From positions 1 through 35,851 of the forward strand of contig JAQBUE010000033.1 in NCBI GenBank assembly GCA_027624045.1: a stretch of 35,851 nucleotides of DNA. The letters are read 5' to 3'. Within the stretch, counting starts at the first letter, position 1. The number at the start of each line of letters is the position of its first letter. Under the pieces are notes generated by a model. That model did no database searches, was not told where the DNA came from, and saw nothing but the letters and a program-made list of their open reading frames with translations. This DNA comes from Acidobacteriota bacterium (GTDB lineage: Bacteria > Acidobacteriota > Terriglobia > Bryobacterales > UBA6623). Of this stretch, positions 15,544 to 23,553 are shown piece after piece. The translations under genes and the position numbers were made by a program.

Positions 15544-16920
15544 CTACTGCGGCGAATCCACACCCATTTGTGAGAGACGGTAGCGCAGTGCGTTCCGCGT
15601 CAGCCCCAGTAGGCGGGCGGCGTGGCTTTTGTTGTCATCGGCGCGGCGGAGAGCCTCGCGGATCAGTTCCTGTTCGTACTCGTCGAGCGTCATGCCGGCG
15701 GGGAGGAAGGGGACGTCCCCTTCCTGCGAGCCGCGGATCTGAGGATCAAGCTGGATGTCATCAGCCTTGATAACGTCGTTCGAAGAAAGCACCGTGCTGC
15801 GCTCAATGATGTTTTCGAGCTCGCGGACGTTGCCCGGCCAATGGTACGAACGGATCTTATCGAGCGCGGCTGATGAGAGAGAGCGCGGGTCGCGAGCCGT
15901 CTCGGCGGCGAACTTGTCTAGAAAGTGTTCGACCAGATACGGGATGTCTTCCTTGCGTTCACGCAGCGGCGGCAAGTTAATGGGGACGACGTTGAGCCGG
16001 TAATAGAGGTCTTCGCGGAATGTGCCTTGCTCAAGCGCGGCGCGCAGATCTTGATTGGTGGCGGCGACGATGCGCACATCCACATGAATGGTTTTCTTGC
16101 CGCCCAGCCTTTCAAACTCTCGTTCCTGCAGGACGCGCAGCAGCTTCACTTGGACAGCCAGAGGCACATCGCCGATCTCATCGAGAAAGACAGTGCCGCC
16201 ATCAGCCTGTTCGAACTTGCCGGCATGGGATTGGCTCGCGCCGGTGAAAGCGCCCTTTTCGTAACCGAACAGTTCCGCCTCCATCAGGTTCTCCGGAAGG
16301 GAGGAACAGTTGATCTTGACGAAGGGGCCGGCGGCTCGCGGCGAGTGATGATGGATGGCGCGAGCGAGCAGCCCTTTGCCCGTACCGCTTTCTCCGCCCA
16401 ACAGGACGGTAGATCGCGTGGGGGCTACCTTCTGTGCGGCATCGAAGATGTCTTGCATGGCCGTGCCGCGGCCGATGATCTCGTTGAAGTCGTAGCGCCG
16501 GCCCAGTTCCGCTTTCAGGCGCTTGTTTTCGTGACGCAACGTATGCAGCTCAAGCACTTTCTCGATGGTGATCATCAGATCTTCGAGCGAGAAGGGTTTG
16601 AGAACGTAATCGCTCGCACCGGCCTTCATGGCCTCGACGGCGGTTTCGATGCTGCCGAACGCGGTCATGACGATGACGGGCAGCGACGGCGTCTCTTTTT
16701 CCATGCGTTTGAGAAGTTCGAGACCGTCCATCCCGGGCAAGCGCAGATCGGTCAGCGCCAGCGAGAAAGGCGGGGTCCCGTCGCCGGCCGAGCGGAGCAG
16801 CTCGATGGCATGCTCGGCTGTGCCGGCCTGCACGACGTCGTAACCGGCGCCCTGGAGGTGGATCTGCAGCACGCGCTGCATCTTCTCTTCGTCTTCGATA
16901 ACCAGAATTCTCTTCTTCAC
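15544..16920 (-). CDS. NtrC-family sigma-54-dependent response regulator
   Basis: This 458-residue protein has a receiver domain with acidic pocket Asp10/Glu11, phospho-acceptor Asp58 ([11 protein letters not shown]) and Lys108 (YVLKPFS). The AAA+ domain has Walker A GESGTGKG (176-183), the sigma-54 contact loop GAFTGA (223-228) and Walker B VFLDEIGD (244-251). A C-terminal Fis-type HTH (about 412-455, [19 protein letters not shown]) completes it. All key residues are intact, so it should activate sigma-54 promoters when phosphorylated. It overlaps its histidine-kinase gene by 4 bp. Its targets cannot be read from the window. Confidence 0.95.
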   Translation of the reverse strand: MKKRILVIEDEEKMQRVLQIHLQGAGYDVVQAGTAEHAIELLRSAGDGTPPFSLALTDLRLPGMDGLELLKRMEKETPSLPVIVMTAFGSIETAVEAMKAGASDYVLKPFSLEDLMITIEKVLELHTLRHENKRLKAELGRRYDFNEIIGRGTAMQDIFDAAQKVAPTRSTVLLGGESGTGKGLLARAIHHHSPRAAGPFVKINCSSLPENLMEAELFGYEKGAFTGASQSHAGKFEQADGGTVFLDEIGDVPLAVQVKLLRVLQEREFERLGGKKTIHVDVRIVAATNQDLRAALEQGTFREDLYYRLNVVPINLPPLRERKEDIPYLVEHFLDKFAAETARDPRSLSSAALDKIRSYHWPGNVRELENIIERSTVLSSNDVIKADDIQLDPQIRGSQEGDVPFLPAGMTLDEYEQELIREALRRADDNKSHAARLLGLTRNALRYRLSQMGVDSPQ

Positions 16921-18149
16921 GATTGCCTGTCCATAGGGAGCACGATACGAAAGGTAGAGCCTTCGCCTTGCTGACTTGTGACGGAAATCTCTCCGCCGTG
17001 GCTGTCGATGGATTTGGAAACGATCGCCAACCCCAGACCGACGCCGTGGGCTTTGGTCGTGAAAAACGGGTTGAAGATATTCTCCAACTGTTTGTCGGGG
17101 ATGCCCTCGCCGGTGTCGCTTACCTCAATGATCGCATTCCTCCCGCTACGCCTGGTCCGGACGCTGAGGGCCCCGCCTTCGGGCATGGCGTCTCGCCCGT
17201 TGGCGAGAAGGTTGACGACGGCGCCGCCGATGAGAGTGTCGTCGAAGGAAAATGCGGGCAGATCAGCCAAGTCTTGCGGGATCTCGATCGGACGCGAGCC
17301 GTGGCTGAGTCCCTCTATAAACTGGCGAATGCTCTGGCGGACCGTGTCGTTGAGATCGTGACGAGCCGTCTGAAGCTGGGTAGGACGGGCGAAGTCAAGA
17401 AAACGCGTGACAAGCGAATTACTGCGGTTGACTTCACTACGGATGTAGCTGGCCATCTCTTTGGCAACTTCGTTTTCGCTCTCGACGCTGCGTTCCAGTA
17501 CTTCGGCTGAAGCGGAGATGACGGCGAGCGGATTGCGGATCTCGTGAGCTAGACCGGCGGAGAGCTGCCCCAGAGCAGCGAGGCGTTCGGAACGGCGCAC
17601 TTCGGCCTGGGCTTGCATTAAGTCACGATTGGCGGCGGCCAGGTGTTCCGTCTTGCGGCGGTTCTCGGTGGCGAGGCGGTTGACGACAATGGCGATCAGG
17701 AAGAAGAAGGGAACTCGCAGCGCCAGCTCACGTCTGCCTTCGGGAAGCAGGTAGTAGGTTTCAAAGTCCACAAACAAAAGAAATGAGAGATACAGCGCGA
17801 CAGCCACCAGCGTAGTCACCAACACGCCGCCGAGTTCGAACAGCGATGCGGCGGAGACGATGGGTAGAAAAAAGATCAGGTAGTAGCTGCTTTCGATACC
17901 TCCCGTTTCAGCGACGAGCCAATAACACAGAGCCAACTTGATTCCTACGACAAGCGCGGCTGTGCGGCGGTCGGTGCTGATGGCGAGGCGGGTTTCGGCG
18001 ATTTGGATGAGGCCGAGGGCGAGCAGGATTAGCCATTCATAAAATGTATGGGGCTCGCGAGTGAGCCCAACGGCGGCAAGAGCGCCGAGAAAGAGCAGCC
18101 AAATGGCGTCAATGGTGCGTATGGCGGGCAATAGTGAGCAGTTTCGCAC
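16917..18149 (-). CDS. Membrane sensor histidine kinase (NtrB/PAS-less type)
   Basis: This 410-residue kinase has about six hydrophobic segments in residues 12-157 with almost no periplasmic loop, so it probably senses a membrane or intracellular signal. A coiled linker ([27 protein letters not shown]) leads to the H-box AHEIRNPL with phospho-acceptor His202. The HATPase part has [16 protein letters not shown] (N-box), DTGEGIP (G1) and GVGLGLAIV (G2). The start is GTG with AGG five bases upstream; no ATG fits. The stop overlaps the response-regulator start (ATGA), so the pair is translated together. Confidence 0.94.
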   Translation of the reverse strand: MRNCSLLPAIRTIDAIWLLFLGALAAVGLTREPHTFYEWLILLALGLIQIAETRLAISTDRRTAALVVGIKLALCYWLVAETGGIESSYYLIFFLPIVSAASLFELGGVLVTTLVAVALYLSFLLFVDFETYYLLPEGRRELALRVPFFFLIAIVVNRLATENRRKTEHLAAANRDLMQAQAEVRRSERLAALGQLSAGLAHEIRNPLAVISASAEVLERSVESENEVAKEMASYIRSEVNRSNSLVTRFLDFARPTQLQTARHDLNDTVRQSIRQFIEGLSHGSRPIEIPQDLADLPAFSFDDTLIGGAVVNLLANGRDAMPEGGALSVRTRRSGRNAIIEVSDTGEGIPDKQLENIFNPFFTTKAHGVGLGLAIVSKSIDSHGGEISVTSQQGEGSTFRIVLPMDRQS

Positions 18150-18281
18150 ATCAGCCTGCTACGTTGAATGTCGACTCAGAGGCGTATAGTACGGTTGATG
18201 CCAGTTAGATGGCGCTTAGAGTCAGCCGGTTTCCAACGATGACGGCTTAGTTGTGGGTGCCGGTACGCTAAGGTTTCGATA

Positions 18282-19772
18282 ATGTCGCGTCGAGTGCCAA
18301 TAAGATTGCGGGAGTTCATGGGGTGTGCCCTGTTCGTAGTGGCCGCCTTTTCAGCGTGCGGCAAGCCCGCGGCTGTATCGGAGGCTCCCGCCGGGCTTGA
18401 GGAGTGTGCTCCGAACGAAGGGCCCCAGGATGCGCTTTGCACGACGGTTGAGGTTTTTGAGAATCGTGACGTGGCGGGGGGACGGACGATCGACTTGAAC
18501 GTGGTCGTCTTCCCGGCTTTCAATAGAAACCCTAAGCCCGATCCGCTTTTTGTGCTCGCGGGCGGACCGGGACAGGCGGCGACGCGGATCTCAGAGCCAC
18601 TGATGATCGTGCTCGAAAAGGTGCAGGAAGATCGGGATGTTGTCTTCGTCGATCAGCGCGGCACGGGAAAGTCGAACGGGCTCGCGTGCGATCTGAGTGA
18701 TGACTCTCTGGACGAGGTCTCGCGCATCGACTTCCCCGTCCAGAAGGTCGAGGAGTGCTTGAAGAGCTACGACGCGGACCCGCAATACTACACGACCCCG
18801 GTTGCGATGGATGACCTGAATCAGGTTCGTGAGACGCTCGGCTACGACAAGATCAATCTTTGGGGCGGTTCCTATGGAACCCGCGCCGCGCTGGTTTATG
18901 TGCGAAGGCACGGCGACAGCGTCAGGAGCGTTGTGCTTGACGGTGTCGCGCCGCTGACGATGCGCCTGCCGATCGCGTTTCCGCGGGATAGCCACCGGGC
19001 TTTGGATCTCATGCTTCAGGCCTGCGAGGCCGACACGGCGTGCAATGGCCGATTTCCGAATATCCGGGGACGTTTGATCGACCTGCTCGAACGGCTGGAG
19101 CGGAGTCCGCCACGAGTCAAACTGCGGCATCCGCGGACGGGCGTGGAGGCGGAAGTAACGGTGAGGCGACAGCTCGTAGCGTCGGTGATGATGGGGGCGC
19201 TCTATTCGCCGGATATGAGCGCGCTGCTGCCGCTTCTGATCGAGCGGGCCGATGCCGGAGATTTTCAGGGATTCCTCGGCATGGGAGGGATCAACGAAGG
19301 GATGGAGGAGGAGATGAGCAGGGGCATGTTCTTCTCGGTTATTTGTTCGGAGGATTTGCCGGCGATCACGCCGCAAGAAGCCCAAGAGCACGCCAAGGGG
19401 ACATTTATGGGGACGCTCGTTTATGAAGCCTGGGGGAAAGCTTGCAACGTGTGGCCGCGCGGGGAGATCGAGCCGAATTATCACGAGCCCGTGGCGTCGG
19501 ACCTGCCGGTGCTGATTCTCTCCGGAGAGTTTGATCCCGTAACGCCGCCTAGCTGGGGAGAGGAGGCGGCCGGAACGCTTCCGAACTCAAAACATATCGT
19601 TGTGCCGGGCGTGGGCCATGGCACGACGTCCATCGGTTGTGTTCCGAAGTTGATCGCGGAATTTATTGAAGCCGGATCAGCCGCCGAGATCGATGCGTCG
19701 TGCGTCGAGAAGCACAAGCGGCCTCCGTTTTTCCTCACAAATGCCGGCCCGGCGCTCGAGGCCGCCGAATGA
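18282..19772 (+). CDS. Lipoprotein alpha/beta-hydrolase, peptidase S33 (TAP-like) family
   Basis: This 496-residue protein has a lipoprotein signal ending FSAC (Cys26). The fold has an oxyanion segment AGGPGQ (93-98), DQRGTGKS, nucleophile Ser197 in GGSYGT, Asp418 in SGEFDPVTP and His446 in GVGHGT, so the triad is complete. The C-terminal part matches the TAP-like domain of tripeptidyl aminopeptidases and proline iminopeptidases. It likely releases N-terminal amino acids or tripeptides at the cell envelope. The ATG has AAGG upstream. The stop overlaps the ABC ATPase start (ATGA), so the enzyme and the exporter are made together. Confidence 0.9.
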   Translation: MSRRVPIRLREFMGCALFVVAAFSACGKPAAVSEAPAGLEECAPNEGPQDALCTTVEVFENRDVAGGRTIDLNVVVFPAFNRNPKPDPLFVLAGGPGQAATRISEPLMIVLEKVQEDRDVVFVDQRGTGKSNGLACDLSDDSLDEVSRIDFPVQKVEECLKSYDADPQYYTTPVAMDDLNQVRETLGYDKINLWGGSYGTRAALVYVRRHGDSVRSVVLDGVAPLTMRLPIAFPRDSHRALDLMLQACEADTACNGRFPNIRGRLIDLLERLERSPPRVKLRHPRTGVEAEVTVRRQLVASVMMGALYSPDMSALLPLLIERADAGDFQGFLGMGGINEGMEEEMSRGMFFSVICSEDLPAITPQEAQEHAKGTFMGTLVYEAWGKACNVWPRGEIEPNYHEPVASDLPVLILSGEFDPVTPPSWGEEAAGTLPNSKHIVVPGVGHGTTSIGCVPKLIAEFIEAGSAAEIDASCVEKHKRPPFFLTNAGPALEAAE

Positions 19773-20500
19773 TCGACGTAAGCGGGCTCCGCAAGAGTTT
19801 CGGGGATGTGCCGGCCGTTGTCGACGTCTCGTTCCGCGCTGAGAATGGGGCGGTGACGGGGTTGTTGGGGCCGAACGGCGCGGGTAAGACGACCACCCTG
19901 CGAATGATCTACGGCCTCATTCAGGCGGATGCTGGTGAGTTGCGCATTGATGATATTGACGTCTTGCGCGACCCGCTGGCTGCGCAAGCGCGCATCGGCG
20001 TCCTACCGGATACGCATGGTGTGTACCCGCGGCTGACGGCTCGCGAACATGCGCGCTATTTCGGACGTTTGCATGGGTTGAGGAGTGCGGACCTCGAGAA
20101 GCGAATCGACGAGCTATTCGAGACGCTCGACATGGCGGGCATCGCTGATCGGCGGGTCAGCGGCTTTTCGCACGGCGAACGCACCAAGGTTTCGTTGGCG
20201 CGGGCGCTCGTGCATGGGCCGCAAAACGTGCTTCTTGACGAACCGACGAACGGGCTCGACGTGATGAGCACGCGCGCCATGCGCGGTTTGATTCGGCGCC
20301 TGCGTGATGAAGGGAAGTGCGTTCTGTTTTCGAGCCACATCATGCAGGAGGTGTCGGCTCTCTGCGACACGATCGTGATTCTGTCGGCTGGACGGGTGGC
20401 GGCCCGCGGGACGCTGGATGAACTGCGGTCGCAAACCGGACACGAGAACCTGGAGGATGCTTTCGTGGCTCTGACGGGTATCGACGAGGTGCGCGCATGA
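19769..20500 (+). CDS. ABC transporter ATP-binding subunit, NatA type
   Basis: This 243-residue ATPase has Walker A GPNGAGKTT (34-42), signature FSHGE (133-137), Walker B VLLDEP (154-159) and H-loop His190 (FSSHIMQEV). The Q-loop region reads IGVLPDTHGVYPRLTARE, with Asp where Gln is usual; this is common in the NatA/ABC-2 group. It powers the adjacent permease. The start at 19769 overlaps the S33 peptidase stop; an upstream alternative start lies inside that gene and has no family similarity. Confidence 0.94.
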   Translation: MIDVSGLRKSFGDVPAVVDVSFRAENGAVTGLLGPNGAGKTTTLRMIYGLIQADAGELRIDDIDVLRDPLAAQARIGVLPDTHGVYPRLTAREHARYFGRLHGLRSADLEKRIDELFETLDMAGIADRRVSGFSHGERTKVSLARALVHGPQNVLLDEPTNGLDVMSTRAMRGLIRRLRDEGKCVLFSSHIMQEVSALCDTIVILSAGRVAARGTLDELRSQTGHENLEDAFVALTGIDEVRA

Positions 20501-21678
20501 GAGGCCTGTGGGCGCCGCTGCTGGTTGTGTTGCGCAAAGAGCTGGTGGACGGCATCCGGGACCGCCGCTCAGTGATGTCGGCGCTGATCCCGCCGTTGAT
20601 GTGGCCGCTGATGATCTCGCTGATGCTGAACTTCGCGGCCGAGAAACGCCGGCAGGCCGACGAGATTAAGATTCCGGTCGTTGGCGCCGAGCATGCCGCG
20701 ACGTTTGTGGATTGGCTCGGGCAGCAGCGCGGCGTTGAGGTTGTCGAAGGCCCGGATGATCCCTACACGGCGGTACGAGAGGGCGATGTCAATTTCGTGA
20801 TCGTGATTCCCGAGGACTACAACGAGCTTTTCGCGCAGGCAAAGCCCGTCGAGCTGGAACTTGTTACCGATGGTTCGGACAATGATGCGGCTCCCTTTGT
20901 GAGCCGGGCGCGGCGTTTGATTGAGGGCTATGGACGACAGATTGCGATGCTGCGTCTCGTTGCGCGGGGAGTGAGTCCGGCGGTCGCTTCGCCGCTCCGC
21001 ATCAAAGACATCGAGGTGTCGAGCGTCCAGCAGCGGGCGGCGATGGTGATGGCGTTCCTGCCGATGTTTCTGGTACTGGCGGCGTTCATGGGCGGGATGC
21101 AGATTGCGATTGATACGACCGCGGGTGAGCGCGAAAGAGGCTCTTTGGAGCCGTTGCTCGTGAATCCGGCGCCGCGGCTCGCCATCGTGGCGGGCAAGTG
21201 GCTCGCGTCGGTGGTGTTCGCGTGCGTTAGCGTAGTGCTGACGTTCTTTCTTTTGCTGCGCGCACTGGAGCGCGTTCCGCTTGAGGCTTTGGGACTGCGC
21301 TTTGAGTTGGGCGCGCCTGAGATCGGGGCGGCTCTCGCGGCGGTGATTCCGTTGGCATTGTTGGCGTCGGGATTGCAGATTCTGGTGGCGAGCTTTGCGC
21401 GTTCCTACAAGGAAGCGCAGACTTATGTTTCGTTCCTGATGTTCGTGCCGATGGCGCCGGCGTTCGCGGTGATGTTTTCCGGGATCGATCCGCAGCCCTG
21501 GATGGCGCCGATTCCGTTGCTGGGTCAACATGTGCTGCTGACAGAGGCGTTGAAGGGCGAGCCGGCGTCGCTGGGGGCTTACTTAGCGGCGGGGGTGACA
21601 GTGACGGTGGCGGGTTGGTTGTGCGTGCTGATGACGACGCGTCTGTTTCGGCGCGAGAAGATTATCTTCGGGCGTTGA
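20497..21678 (+). CDS. ABC-2 type permease, NatB-like
   Basis: This 393-residue membrane protein has one hydrophobic segment near residues 25-45, a large external domain (about 50-180: VPVVGAEHAATFVDWL-like region and VNFVIVIPEDYNELFAQ) and five further membrane segments from about 185 onward. GERERGSLEPLLVNPAPR is the conserved cytosolic coupling region of NatB-type permeases. It overlaps the ATPase by 4 bp. NatAB exports Na+ in Bacillus, but this family also moves drugs or lipids and peptides, so the substrate is open. The coupling to a surface peptidase hints at a peptide-related substrate. Confidence 0.9.
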   Translation: MRGLWAPLLVVLRKELVDGIRDRRSVMSALIPPLMWPLMISLMLNFAAEKRRQADEIKIPVVGAEHAATFVDWLGQQRGVEVVEGPDDPYTAVREGDVNFVIVIPEDYNELFAQAKPVELELVTDGSDNDAAPFVSRARRLIEGYGRQIAMLRLVARGVSPAVASPLRIKDIEVSSVQQRAAMVMAFLPMFLVLAAFMGGMQIAIDTTAGERERGSLEPLLVNPAPRLAIVAGKWLASVVFACVSVVLTFFLLLRALERVPLEALGLRFELGAPEIGAALAAVIPLALLASGLQILVASFARSYKEAQTYVSFLMFVPMAPAFAVMFSGIDPQPWMAPIPLLGQHVLLTEALKGEPASLGAYLAAGVTVTVAGWLCVLMTTRLFRREKIIFGR

Positions 21679-21687
21679 GGCTGGGGG

Positions 21688-21733
21688 CGATCGACGAGGG
21701 CGTTGGCAAGTTTACGTTACCCGTCGTCGATCG
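21688..21733. terminator. Perfect 10-bp inverted repeat between convergent genes
   Basis: CGATCGACGA (21688-21697) and TCGTCGATCG (21724-21733) are exact reverse complements with a 26-base loop, just after the permease stop and before the end of the FNR gene. It could serve as a Rho-independent-like stop for both strands, but it lacks a T-run. The loop is long for a terminator, so a protein-binding dyad is also possible. Confidence 0.3.
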
Positions 21734-21786
21734 GATCTTGCGTAGCAACCGTCTCGAACTCGTCCTCGAAGGCCGTAAGCGCATGA

Positions 21787-22656
21787 CTACTCAACCTTAA
21801 TCGGGTCGTGATGAATACGGCTGTCGGGGACTCCTTTGGCGTGGAGAATCTTGATGGTTTCACTGACCATAATCGGTGCGCCGGCCAGATAGACATCAGC
21901 CGCCAGCGGGCCCTCAAAGTGCTTGCCGAGCACCACATTGATGTAGCCGGTTTCGCCCTTCCATTCGTCCGCCGGGTCCGGACGGGAGAGCGCCGGGACA
22001 TATTCGAAGTTCGCCTTACTCCGGCTCCAATCATTGAGATCGTCTAGAAGGAACAGGTCGCGCCGGGAGTTCGCTCCAAAAAACAAATAGATCTTGCGCT
22101 TCTCGTTGAGTTTTTCATCGAACCAATGTTTCAGAAGGCCGATGAACGGACTTGCGCCCACGCCTCCGGCCACGAGGATGATGGGATCGGTCGAGTCGTT
22201 GGGCATGTAGAGGCTGCCCATCGGGTCGCTGAACGTTACCGCGTCGCCGGCATGCAGCTTCTCGTGAACGAAGCTGGAGGCAAGGCCCGGCGGGACGTCC
22301 TTGTCGCGCGGCGCGGGGTAGTGCTTGATGATCACGTCGAAGTAGGGCGCTTCGCTGGGCGCCGAGGCAAACGAGTAGGGACGTGAAACGTTTTCGTGGT
22401 TGGTGCCGTGCTCCTTGTTGAACTCCTTCAGGTATGACTCAGGGAGTTTGAGAAGGATGAACTGACCGGCGGTGAATTTGAAGTCGTCATTTGCCGCCCG
22501 GAAGCGGATACGTTTAACGTCGTGAGTGAGCCGCTCGATCTTGACAACTTTCGCCTGGACGTCCGCATACGCGCGCGGTACGTGTAACATCGCCGCGGAC
22601 AGCAATAGCAGCGCAAGAACTGTTCCGGACCGTAGTTTCTTATTTATCATTCTCAT
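21787..22656 (-). CDS. FNR-type FAD/NAD(P) oxidoreductase with N-terminal export signal
   Basis: This is a 289-residue ferredoxin-reductase-fold protein. The FAD motif RPYS is at 92-95 with GQFILLKLP before it. The nicotinamide-binding motif GGVGASP is at 164-170, and LAGAPIMVSE near the end is the usual C-terminal motif of the fold. No 2Fe-2S domain is present. Unusually, it opens with a signal peptide or membrane anchor (TVLALLLLSAAMLHV, possible cleavage AYA-DV at 31). NqrF has an N-terminal anchor too, but followed by a ferredoxin domain that is missing here. Two starts (22656 and 22650) are both possible. It lies downstream of higBA and overlaps a 51-codon frame. The electron donor and acceptor are unknown. 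Confidence 0.85.
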   Translation of the reverse strand: MRMINKKLRSGTVLALLLLSAAMLHVPRAYADVQAKVVKIERLTHDVKRIRFRAANDDFKFTAGQFILLKLPESYLKEFNKEHGTNHENVSRPYSFASAPSEAPYFDVIIKHYPAPRDKDVPPGLASSFVHEKLHAGDAVTFSDPMGSLYMPNDSTDPIILVAGGVGASPFIGLLKHWFDEKLNEKRKIYLFFGANSRRDLFLLDDLNDWSRSKANFEYVPALSRPDPADEWKGETGYINVVLGKHFEGPLAADVYLAGAPIMVSETIKILHAKGVPDSRIHHDPIKVE

Positions 22657-22795
22657 TCTTCTGATTTCTTTCCCGCCGCGTCGTCGCTGGGCTGTGGCTG
22701 GCCGGTCTCATCGCCTCCGAGCCAGCGTTTGGCGCAGCCGCGGAGAGCGCCGTCGCAGCCGCTATGGAATTGAGCAGGAAGTGGCGCTGTTGCAT
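22640..22795 (-). CDS. Possible 51-residue exported peptide or gene remnant
   Basis: The frame begins with ATG at 22795, has AGGG eight bases upstream and starts 10 bp after the higA stop. The first residues (QQRHFLLNSIAAATALSAAA) look like a signal peptide with a Tat-like basic n-region. The rest is polar and low in complexity. It runs 17 bases into the FNR gene in another frame. It may be a small secreted peptide, a leader coupling higA to the FNR gene, or the surviving 5' end of a deleted exported protein. No family is recognised. Confidence 0.35.
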   Translation of the reverse strand: MQQRHFLLNSIAAATALSAAAPNAGSEAMRPASHSPATTRRERNQKNENDK

Positions 22796-22805
22796 CGAAG
22801 TGGCC

Positions 22806-23102
22806 CTATGCCGCGGGCTGTGGTTGGTAGCGCTCGACCCTGATTTCGTCCTCGCGCGCTTGAGCTTGGGCCACGTCGTAGGCAGCCTGTAAGCGTATCC
22901 AGGTTTCCGTCGTGGAGCCGAAGGCCTTGGCGAGGCGGATCGCCATTTCGGTCGACATGCCCGCACGGCCGTTCAGCAGGTTCGAGAGCGCTTGGCGGCT
23001 GACGCCGAGCGCCTTCGCGCCCTCGGTCACGTTCAGGCCGAGCGGCTCCAGACAGGAAACGCGCACGACTTTGCCTGGGTGCGGCGGGTTCTTCATCGGC
23101 AT
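22806..23102 (-). CDS. higA: HigA-type antitoxin, XRE HTH regulator
   Basis: This 98-residue protein has the HigA/VapI pattern: [15 protein letters not shown] at the start, a helix-turn-helix with [26 protein letters not shown] (about 25-50) and [23 protein letters not shown]. It should bind and neutralise the toxin encoded just upstream and repress the shared promoter. The ATG at 23102 has AAAGGAG nine bases before it and lies 18 bp after the higB stop. The toxin-first order is the normal one for higBA. Confidence 0.92.
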   Translation of the reverse strand: MPMKNPPHPGKVVRVSCLEPLGLNVTEGAKALGVSRQALSNLLNGRAGMSTEMAIRLAKAFGSTTETWIRLQAAYDVAQAQAREDEIRVERYQPQPAA

Positions 23103-23120
23103 GGCGGTTTCTCCTTTCCT

Positions 23121-23399
23121 TTAGTGGTAGTCGATCAACTCCACGTCCCAGACGTCCTCGTCTTCGAAGCGGAAGATGATGCGCCAGTTCGTCTTCACCG
23201 TCACCGACCAATAGCCCTTCAGATCGCCTTTGAGCGCATGTAGCCGGTAGTTGGGAATGCGCATCGCCTCGGGCGTGCTCGCAACATCGAGCTGAGCCAA
23301 CATCGCTTCCACTCGGTCATGTAGATCGGAACCGACTAGGCCGCGGTCATCGCGCTCAAAAAAACGCTTCAGCCCGCGATGGCGAAAGCTCCGTATCAT
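23121..23399 (-). CDS. higB: HigB-type toxin, RelE/ParE superfamily mRNA interferase
   Basis: This 92-residue protein has the standard HigB start MIRSFRHRGLKRFF and the core RLHALKGDLKGYWSVTVKTNWRIIFRF with the basic and aromatic residues used by ribosome-dependent mRNA interferases. It would cleave translated mRNA when free of HigA. Length is normal and nothing is missing. The ATG directly follows the -10 region with no room for a normal ribosome-binding site (see 23406-23434), so translation may be leaderless. Expression is expected to be repressed by HigA-HigB. Confidence 0.92.
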   Translation of the reverse strand: MIRSFRHRGLKRFFERDDRGLVGSDLHDRVEAMLAQLDVASTPEAMRIPNYRLHALKGDLKGYWSVTVKTNWRIIFRFEDEDVWDVELIDYH

Positions 23400-23405
23400 C
23401 CACCA

Positions 23406-23434
23406 AGCGTAAAGTGTCTATCGACACTTGTCAA
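23406..23434 (-). promoter_or_regulatory. higBA promoter with operator in the spacer
   Basis: On the minus strand TTGACA (23434-23429), a 17-base spacer and TACGCT (23411-23406) lie just upstream of the higB ATG. Nearly the whole spacer is an inverted repeat: GACACTT (23423-23429) and AAGTGTC (23412-23418) are perfect arms around 4 bases. Binding of HigA there would block RNA polymerase. The expected start site, 7 bases after the -10 box, is the A of the higB ATG. Confidence 0.6.
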
Positions 23435-23553
23435 CAGGGACGTATTCCTTCACATCGAGAGAGCAGGATAGCGTCCTCGTCCCAGAGACGCTCAAGAACC
23501 GCGGTCTCTCGGTTGCGCTCTGCAATACGTGAGCGAACTTCTGAAACGATGTA

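Noticed and set aside
15925..16974. Long open frame on the plus strand opposite the NtrC-type regulator
   Set aside because: It is antisense to a protein with complete receiver, AAA+ and Fis motifs. Its translation has no recognisable domain; it follows from GC-rich codon use.
20569..21531. Long open frame on the minus strand opposite the ABC permease
   Set aside because: The product is an Arg/Gln/His-rich sequence without family features, while the plus-strand permease is convincing.
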